The notes under the pieces are model-generated. The model was not told where the DNA came from. It made no database searches and worked only from the letters and a program-made list of their open reading frames with translations. Below are positions 36,708 to 46,900 of a DNA stretch of 64,000 bases, piece after piece (the stretch's first letter is position 1; each line of letters starts with the position of its first letter). Location: NCBI GenBank assembly GCA_036245805.1, contig BTRK01000006.1, positions 33,732,901 to 33,796,900 of the forward strand, in the 5' to 3' direction. Origin of the DNA: Pristionchus mayeri. Its lineage: Eukaryota; Nematoda; Chromadorea; Rhabditida; Neodiplogasteridae. The translations under genes and the position numbers were made by a program.

Positions 36708-39700
36708 GGCGACCGCTCGGAACGAGTGAAGAGGAAGAAAATGAATGGAGAATGAGGGGAAGGGAATGCAATTGAGGGTTCATTTGACTAGAGAGTAATG
36801 CATTTTTGACTATGTCGACGTGAGTGAACGTGTTGTGAACAATTGAAGACTTGCTCTTCCAGAAACATTTATATTTTTCCTATCATCTCATATCATTTTT
36901 TTCTATTTTTCCTTCAATTATCCTGCCCTTGATTGCTTCTCTGTGCAGTGGGATGATCTGTTTGATTGTTTGTCTGCTGACTCCATTAGTCACTTTGAAA
37001 GAGGAGGGGGCTCATCTGTACTTCGCGCTTTCTTCCGAGTCTTGTGTTTGCGCGCTTTTCTCTGCTAATCAGAAGGAAGCGTGAGAACTTTCTTGTTGTT
37101 TCCACCTCGCTAGATTGTTGTCTCAATTTGGATAATGATTACATACTAAATAGAAAGTTAAGACTACTGGCGTTAGCTGAAGTAAAATGTCAATTTCATT
37201 GATAACTTTTGATAATTCCCTCGACTTGATCAACCTCAGGGCGAAGTTCGCTATCTCCAAACAAGCCACAGGAAGCCATTGAGTAGACTGTTATCACACT
37301 CGAGATAATCCCCACTCAGCGGAAGTTTGGAGTGCTCGTTGACTTCCGTTTGACAAGCACTGATGACCCCTCTCCATCACTTGAAAGCACCAAGTTTATA
37401 TTGATTGCTTGGGTAGGATTTCGCTACTCTCCAAAACATATTCCTTGAAAAATGTGCAGCTTTTATGTAATATCTTGCCGCTCGGATTGACTTATGGTGT
37501 TTGATTTAGATTCCTTCATCGGATGTCAATCGAGACTATTCTCCGATCCTTTCGTTCCTTCCGAATATCCTCTGTTGTCGACGATTGGAGTGACACTGCA
37601 CATCGAGTTGTGAGTACCCACTAAATCATCCTCTCCTCTTTATGTACACATAATTGAGGGATTGAAGATTTTGCAGCTCTTCTTGTGCCCACTGCCAACA
37701 TATTTTCAACCATCATTTTAGGCCACAACAAATTTCCTCGTAGCTTTCGCCTCGATCTCGGCCTACAAGTCATTCTCCTCGTCAGGTGAATTGATATATC
37801 ATTCATTTGATGATGGATTCTGTGAAAACACTAGAAGAAGAATGAACCAAGCACCCTTATTGGGTCTATTTTTTCAAAATTTCTTATTTCCTTTATACAG
37901 TACAAATTGATAAGAACGACGTGCAATTGCAGCGATGGAATGGATGCCTCCCGGTGGATATTACCCCCCCCCCCCCCCATCATCGTCCCTCGTATGTTCG
38001 CTCCTTTTTAATTTATCGTTTATCTCAATCGGAAACATGCACTCAAGGAGAGCACAGAAGAAAGTTTCTACATAGACGCTAGTAGCCATAAACTTTCTGC
38101 CAGCTTACTCATCCAAAGAGGAGAAAAGATCCAAATTTTCTGTCTCCCATGAATCATTTCTCCTGAACACAATGCAACAACTACTGACTCCTGGCATTTC
38201 ATTGATTCATGATGATCACGAAGTGAAGAAATGAGTGCGTATTCCATTCTGTTTCCTAGTTCGCTCCTCCTCCTGACCAAACTGCTCTCTTATCCTCTAC
38301 TTCTCGTGTCTACTCGTAATCTATCTGTGCACCTTCTGCTCGTTTCCCTTCACTTCTCACTAGTTTGTATCTGTCCTCCATCAAAGTCAGCCGATTGGCA
38401 ATAACCTCCCGCTGTGAGATCGTATTGCCTATTTCACGATTTCTTTTTTCTATTTTCTATTCGGAAATTCTTAGTTCGGTGTTGCCCCATTGGGAACGCA
38501 AATAACTCGTGTTTAGGCAGAGAATCTCAGTCGAGTTTGCACTGCTGAAGTTCCCACGCTTACTGTAAGCCGCTGTTTGTTTGTCGAATTTACGGGGACG
38601 GTTTGAGAAAGCATTCGATGCTCCGACGAATTCCAACCATCGTTTCTTCTAATCTTCAGTATTCTAACAGTTCGCTTCTCCTCGTGATCTTCACCAACTT
38701 GGGGCTAAAGAGGGAATCACCTCTGTTGTGAGATGCACCCAATCGCCCATTCATCTTCCTTTTTATTACTTTGCCCATCTCCTCCTTTCTCTCCCTCTCT
38801 TTTCTTCCCTCGTTCCTTTACCGATCATTACACCTTCCGCGCTCGGCTGATCGCACGAATTACTTACTTTTCAATTATTTTCACCTTTTCATGATTGATT
38901 TCTTCGTTTGATTTTCGAGTTCTCGTCGAGAATGCAATGACCCAAAAAGAAATTGAATCAAATTCCATATCTGATTTCATTTCTTGTATCGGTGGAATGC
39001 ATTTTCGAGTACTTAGCACTGCAATGGACCCAAAATCCTTGGTTTATTAGTCAATATTCTAACTCGATTCCTCGGATGCCATTTACCAAAAAGAGTGAGA
39101 ATTTGCATAGAAGTTTTCCATCTAATTCATCCGTAGAATTACGGATTATTGAACAGTATTCCAGAGCTGGAGCAGCAAAGAAAACAATGCAAATGCCTTT
39201 GTTACTGAGAGGGGGTGAAACAGAGGATATTGTTGTACCGGAGAGGGAAGGAGAGGGAGGGGAGGGAGGAAGAGGGAGGGGTGAAATCAGTGACTGTTTT
39301 GGTGTCACTTCTCTCTTCTCTCACAGTGGCTCGTCGAGTGTTTGTGGGTGATCGCACCCGCACTCGAGCGAATTTAGACTGAGTTAGCGCTAATTACTAT
39401 CATTGAAATAATATTTCGTATCACAATTTTGTTTACTCCATTGATTGATCTCCGAAATAGGCAATTTCTCTCCATAATTTGACTTTTCCGCGTAAATTAC
39501 TCGTAAAAGAATGCTTGAGGGTTGAGGTATAATTCCGATTTAATATTGTGCACCAATAGTTCAATTTCCATTCTTTTTGCAAGATGGGTGCACTGGGACC
39601 TACACTGACACTGAGACACTGAGACTACACGGTAACTTTTGCATGGAGCAAACAGCTCTCAGATAGAAGGGCGATAAACCCTCCTTCACGTGCACACAAC

Positions 39701-40944
39701 TGGCTAGGAGGTCAACATTTCTTTCTACGCGTCTATAATTTGTGCTGTTTTCGTCTATCTGTTGAACTAGAGATAGAGATGACTTTCAGGTTTTAATATT
39801 CCCCGTGATCTGTTTGTCGTTCTTAGATAGTTGAATATGTGAGGTTCGTATCTTCCGATATCTTCAGCGACGATATTTTGACGGCGAACCTAGTTCTTTA
39901 AAATAAATCTAGCGCGCCTAATTATCATTTTCACTCATCTGTTACTTTTCTATAATATTCAGAAGTGTCATATGCCCATCCCTTTGTGTTCATTTCCTCT
40001 TCGTTCTCAAACAGAATCATCACTTGTTTACTATTCGTGTTTACTATTCGTTGTCGTCACAACAATCTCTCTCTCTCTCCATAGGATGCATCTGGGAACG
40101 ATCACTCGCATTTTATTGAGTAAACACGTCCAAGTCAAATCCCCATGAAGAACTACTGACGAATTTTTCTCTCGATGTTATTAACTCCTTTCCATCTGCA
40201 TCTTCTTCGTATAACTCAGTCAATCATTTCTCCATTTCGTGAAGTGAAAATTTCTCGAGAGTGCGATCATGTCCATTCAATTCACGGTTCATCACCCCCT
40301 TCTCAACCTTCCTCTATCTCTCCCATCATGCAGTGTCTCTCCGCATCCTCCACTCTCTCCCTCCCTCATAATATGTGTATTCAATCCATAGCCCACAAGG
40401 GTGCCGGATTTTCTAGATCAAGCAACTTGCCATTCAATCGTTTCAATCGATGTTTGAACCTCGGCTCACTGCTTGTTTGCATTCTGAAAACGAGTGCTCG
40501 ATGGCGAATCAGATGTCCTTTCTCCCTCATTATTCCACCCATTGAGTTCGCCTTTCTCGTCTGTCAGGATCAATCACATTCAGGGAAATCACATCGATGT
40601 TTGTCTGTCTCTCCATTGCATGTGATCACAGCCATAACAGAGAGGGAACCATTTCCATTGGATGTTCCGTAATATTCGCGCTTCGCACTTTGAATTCATC
40701 ATACCATCGAACTTTTCTTATTAAAAATATAAGTGAAGTTTGGAAACTGGTTCTTCCCAAAAATAGAAAGCTTGTTCATTACGTAACTTTCTTTTTTGTA
40801 CGATTTTTTTTGTCGCACCGCGTTACTTCAAATGTGCATATTTTTCTGGTCTACCTGGTTCCATTGAAGTTTCCGGCACGCTGGAGCCTCCCGATCGTTG
40901 ATCTTTGATCTCCGCGGGCTGCGAGCCCCTTCCCTTGTCCCACC
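36708..40944. other. Intergenic, divergent between paralogue 2 and innexin
   Basis: No complete gene could be assembled. Candidate exon-like pieces on the plus strand at about 37190-37990 (for example ATTCCTTCATCGGATGTC after a tttag acceptor, and one encoding EWMPPGGYYPPPPPP across a C run at 37966) do not join in consistent phase. The rest is CT-rich with scattered short open frames. It should contain the promoters of two divergent genes. Confidence 0.45.
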
Positions 40945-43900
40945 ATGGTGATGATAGAGACATTCCTTGGCATGGCCAAGTATCTCAGCCCGAGGTTAAT
41001 CCCTTCTCCATTTCAATTTGCACCCCCCTTCCAGCTTCCATTATCCATTTCATAAGAACATATTAGGAACGATGACGACTGGAGTGATCGCATGCATTAC
41101 CTCTATACACCCAACATTCTCCTCGCCTTTTCCGTTCTCATCAGGTGAGATGAGCATTCACTTATCCTGGTAAGCAATCCAAGAGTTATTTAATTGTCTA
41201 TTACATAATAAACGATTGCGATATCAAAAAAATGAATCTTTAAATCAGTTGGAAGCAGTTCGGTGGCCGTCCTATGGAGTGCATGTTTCCGAACAAATTT
41301 CCGGGCAGTTGGGAACAGGTCTTGCAGTCATTCATTCTCTTTTTTCGTTGAATTTATTAACAAAGAAGGGAATATTACAACTCTGTTTTACCCTTTTTAG
41401 ACGGAACACAAAAATTACATGATAATCACGGAATAGGGATTATGAAGAATACTGAGTATGATTTCAGTACGCGGAGAACTACTGCTGGTCTGAGAACACG
41501 TACTTCGTGGAGAAGACTGTCGATGTGGAGTTGCTGTCCGAGGATACGAGGTACTCCGTGTTACATTTCCTTTTGCATTGCATAATTCTCACTGCAGACA
41601 AAGTCGCGATCGTCAGTTGTCGTACTACCAATGGGTGCCCTTCTTCCTACTCGTGCAGGTGTCTTATCTGCAGACAGTTATTGCTTCCAGACCGTATTGA
41701 ACATTCAGAAAATCGTTAATTATTTTTAAATAAAAAAGTAATCCGATTACAGTAGTAAGTGACACTCGTGATATTCATATTAAAAAGTGACTCCCACGAA
41801 TTTTTCGGTGAACAACCTAGCAATATGGGATAATTCAATTCGATATTCACAAACTGTGATGTCATGTGCTCAAGTACCGTGAAATATTACGCATTCATGC
41901 TCCCAACAACAATATTTGATCATTGCAGGCGGCATTCTTCCGTGCTCCTTCATTGCTATGGAAGTACTTCTCGAACCATTCAGGTTGGTTTTCTAAAAGG
42001 TTGTAGCGTTTCTAACTGCTCAATATTTATTTAACTTATTTCTTATTTTTCCATTTGCTAATTTCGAATCGCAAACAGATATATCACTAACTAAGATGCT
42101 AAGTTTTTGCAAAGCGAGTGCGGGGTCAAAATGGCAGCTTGTATTCTCTGTGGATGGGCAGATCAGAGTATGATTCACACTTGTTTACTGTCTTCTGCAC
42201 GACGAATCAGCACTGGACTTTGTCTAACCTGATAAGGACCCATTCCGAGAAAGAGCTTCGTACTGTCGGAATGTCATCTCCAGTCCACAAACAAATCAAA
42301 GAACTACTATTTAATTTCGAAATTTAACAAATTTGCTAAAAAAAACAATATTATTGAAAATATCAATTACGAGGCTTTGCAGAGCTGCACCTAAAAATTG
42401 AATAATGCGAAAAAATGAATATTGCATTAGTTTAAATTACTCTAACAAACCTTCAACTTCGCATTCGTGCACCATGCTGGAGGACAGCAGAAATCGTAGA
42501 GAGCATGAGAGAAAAGATCACCCTTCTCCTTAGTCGAAGCGCAGCCTAAATCGATTTCATTCACAATCTATTTTAATAGGGTTTTTTAAAAATGAATAGA
42601 CAGATAGAGATCCTACTGAAGATGCGCACTTACTATTCTCTCGATCTAATCCGAAATGTACAATGAACATTGGCTCTCCAACTTCTTTGCACAGTTTCAT
42701 CAGATCATCGTAGTCAGCTCTCCCACGGTCGATCTGTAGACATGCCATCACATTGGGATGAGTGGGATGAAAGTACCTTCAGATCATATAGAGCTCCGTA
42801 GATAGAGGACACTATAAGAATCGAAGAGAGTAGAAAAAATAGAGTTCCCATTTGAGACGAATCGAAAGCACTCTCAATACGAGAACTCTCAATTGAAATT
42901 GCTCCTCGTGGTAAACACGCGCTCACTCGAGTTCTTCTCTACTTCCTATGGCAATCAATCGAGAAATAATGTAACTGTGACTTTTCCATTCACGAACGTA
43001 TCGTATTGCAATATGATCTTTATCGAAGAAATGAGGGGGACAATGATGTTCGTATCCTCTACCGTGCTCACTCAGCACATGTAGTCCAGAATGTCATTGT
43101 AGCTGCATCCTTTGTGGCAGCAGAAAGAGATGGAGACCTTCTCCGACGACGATCCTTACAATTAGTTGGATTCAACATTTTGTAGTGGTAGACATTCAAA
43201 TCTCCCTCATGGTGCCCACGGCGCCTGCTTACAGTACCACTCGTGAGATCAAAAGGCCATTCCGAGAATATCAGCAGAGGTCGGCAGTAGAATATACTTG
43301 CCCACTTCTTTCTCCGTTTCTCTTCCAACGAAGTATCAGGTTGTAACATAAGTTTTGTCGCGTCCAATCTCTTATGCATTTTAACCTCAGAAATTCTTCG
43401 AATTAATTTAATCTCAATTTCGTTATTCATCATCAGTGAGGGCCTTCGTACTCTTTCTTACGCGCTTTACTTCAGTCCTGTCAAGGCAGTTGAGGAGGCA
43501 CATTAGTCAGACAAAGTTGTACTGAGATAAGGATTAGAAATCATTTTCACGCATCAGCTCTTCTTGAAAAGGATAAATCATGCCGATTTTGTGTGATTTG
43601 CGTAAAGTACTACCTATGTGCATAATTTTGAACCACTCACGGATAATGACAAACGAAAATCGTTCTAGAAATGTAGACGAGTTTGTATAATGTGGATGGT
43701 TGGTGACGGTCGCGAAAACTTTCGCAAGCCGAATTTTCTTCTCAGTAGATATCCAGATCCAAATAGTGGTGGAATATAGTTCACCCAAAGTGGTCAGTGT
43801 GCAGACAAAGTTTGGGGTAGATTGGGTTCTGTTGAGATAAGTGGCTCCATTCAGAACGATGGTATGTAAATTAAACTACTGAAATCGGCACTTTGTTCAT

Positions 43901-46900
43901 ATTCCTACCTCGCACACATGTTCAATATCTGATTTGTTGTGTCCATCCGAACCATAAACCCTTCCCTTACTAGTATCTACTTGGGATAAGTTTGGAAATA
44001 AATAGCTTTCGAATGACAATCTTTAATTCGAAACACCTAAACTTGCAAATTTTGGTAAAATTGTGCGCGAATTGAATTAATAAAAATTCAAATTTCCCAC
44101 AAGTGGAGTGTTCTTTCTCTCACTTGTTTAATGATAAATTATACCTCCATGAGTGGTAATTGAACGCACTTATGTTAGTCACTGTTGTTGCAATTCTGGA
44201 TTCAGAAGAGTTGGTCAAGTTGGCTACGAATCAGCGGCTAACCTTACACTCAGTGAAGTATATCTTTGGTTCCGCTCAACATAGCACCATATCTGGCGTA
44301 TATTTTGAAAGAGCATTGACGGGGTATATCACCATGCTGTAGAAGTTTGGTTCATTATTCATCTCTGCGAACTAGCACCCGATCAAACGAATTAATAAAA
44401 TCAGCACCAAATTTAAATCAGTTCATATTAATATTTTTCGCATAGCCAGCGTGCGCAGTTCAGCTCTACCCTATGGTTTGAATGTGCATGAACACCCCAA
44501 ACATATACTAGGAGGTCAGGCATTGATAATGTTTGAGAAGTATCCTTCATGGAAATATTGTGAACCTCCGAAATGCGACAAAACTTATGTTACAACCTAA
44601 TACTTCAGTCGATCTTGAATAACTGACTATCTCTCTCTCTTCCACATCGAGGTAGTTGGTCGTACATCAATCCATGGACCATCCGAAGCAGATCCCTCCC
44701 ACATGCCTGCCATTACATCATCAGTCAATTCATTCTATTCCATAATCCCTACTCTGAAGACGATCTCCGGATGACTCTTGTAGAATTGGACGTCGAACTG
44801 AAAATTTGTATTGGCATGGCCAATGTACTCGGAACAGGAAGTATAGTGGCCTTGAGAAGATTTCAAACTGGAGCTACTTACTTCTTCTTCACGAAGTGGT
44901 TTACACTCGATGAGAGCAACGGAGAGGAGAAGAACGAAGAAGACGGATAGAGAAGCCATGATGAGGACTGTTCACAGACCAACCCCTCCCCCTTTTGTAG
45001 GCCATCGAATTACAAGCCATGCAAAGATTGTCTCTCCATCTGAAGTACGCTATCGAGCCAGAGAAAGCTAGAGAATTTGTAATGACACAGAGAGAGGGAG
45101 AGCTGTAGATGATAAGTCGTGCGTGAGAATGGATGAGTCTTCAACGAATAACAAGATTGGCGCCTGCTTACAGTACCACTCTTGAGATCAAAAGGCCATT
45201 CCGAGAATATCAGCAAAGGTCGGCAGTAGAATATACTTGCCCACTTCTTTCTCCGTTTCTCTTCCAACGAGTGATCCATATTGAGAGGTTGGATAGAATT
45301 GCTTGTCCATTGTAACTGTTCGCCCGTTGAAATTCACACTCAAATGATAATTTCAAAAGCATTTCAAATGGGAATTTGACGGATGGGGTGCTCGCTGTCT
45401 GAGTGGGTGGGTGTTGACATTTGTTTTACGATGTGTCGATGAAAGTGACGAGATCTCTTTTTTACAATCATTTTTATAAATTTCAAAACAGTCGTTGCCT
45501 CTGCTAGTTCAAAAATTGTTGTGCTAAGACTGAACTAAATTGAACTAAATCATGTTTCAGAATAGTGACATATCGTTGAAATCCCTCAGAGTCTTTGTTT
45601 ACGTATCAATTATTCTGATTATTCCTTTCTAACAAGGAGAGGTCGCATAATGTATATGGAGTTTCTAAACGAGACCTAGCACATTCGAAAGAGGAGAAAA
45701 TTTTAAGAACTTCTGTTGTTTTCAAATTTTCGGAACGCTCATGTGGAAGTCTGGACTCATAGAACAGCTAAAAACAGGTATTTTGTGAGGCTGTCCCTAA
45801 ACTCACATACAGCCCAGACCTCCAGCGTTCCACAAATTTGAAAACAACAGAAGTTCTCAGAAGTTCTTTTTCCTCTTTCGAATGCGCTAGGTCTCGCTAG
45901 GTCGTTTAGAAACTCCATGTACATGGTGAGATCACAACGCTATGAATTTCCTTTATCACCAAATCATAATTAGCAAGTAAGAATCAGTTCGTCACTCTAT
46001 CTGATCTTCAGATTAATTATTGAGCAAATACTTGTATGTCTTATATTAAAACAAAATATTATTCTTCAAAAATTCGGAGACTTCGCAATGGATTACTTTG
46101 TCAATAGAATCCCAGTCATTGATAGCGAATAGTTCGGTGAGAATTTGACGAGTTGAGACGAGATTAGAATCAAACGGAAATGGAAGTGGTGAATTGACAC
46201 TGAGTTGTGAAGCTCATTTTTAAAGGAAAATCTGCCATCAACTGTATGTAGATCAAATTTGGAAAAAAGTTGGTATAGTCGGTAATGTCACTGGTAGTCG
46301 CAGATGAAGCACTGCAATGATTGGAATGAGAGGGAAAGTGGACTTCACTAGTGGAATCTGATTCGGATCTCTTACGGCTTTATCCATTTCCGTGGGCGTT
46401 TCTTAGAATTTCCAGAACAGTCCGAGAAATCAGTCCATGCATTTCGAAATAAAATAAGACAAAACGATTGCCCATGGCTGGAATCGAACCAGCGTCGCCA
46501 CGGCCACAACGTGGAGTACTAACCACTATACTACATGGGCCGAGAATAAAGCGTAATAGTCATGTATAATTACGAGATCTCAACTATGAGATGGACAGGG
46601 TTCAAAACTGGATTGTTCAAATGGCATTCGAGATTTACCATCTGTTTCTTCAGGAATCCGAATCCATGAGGTGGTCGAACGGGCGTCTGATTCCAATAAT
46701 GTTGAGGAGGAAACGAGAGCCAAGGTCGGTGGAACCCCAACTCAACTCTTCTGTTATTTATCGATCCGGCGTTTTTCAGAACATTGACCTCCTCTCTCGG
46801 CATCTTCAGAAGGCCCTTCGATTCCAGCATCGAATTCAGCGGAAGAATGCACGTTGTCATCCTGTATCTGTGTTGGGATGGGAAATATTGTAGAATCAGC

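Noticed and set aside
37190..37990. Possible multi-exon gene (hydrophobic exon fragments and a poly-Pro piece)
   Set aside because: Candidate exons could not be joined in consistent phase; kept only as a note on the intergenic region.
43534..43788. Open frame inside the mariner-sized element as its transposase
   Set aside because: I could not recognise the catalytic motifs; a weak NHPH string is not enough.
44735..44959. Continuous 74-codon frame read as a single-exon secreted peptide
   Set aside because: A GTAAGT donor and a TTTTCAG acceptor inside it give an in-phase join into a proper insulin B-chain exon, so the continuous frame is intron read-through.
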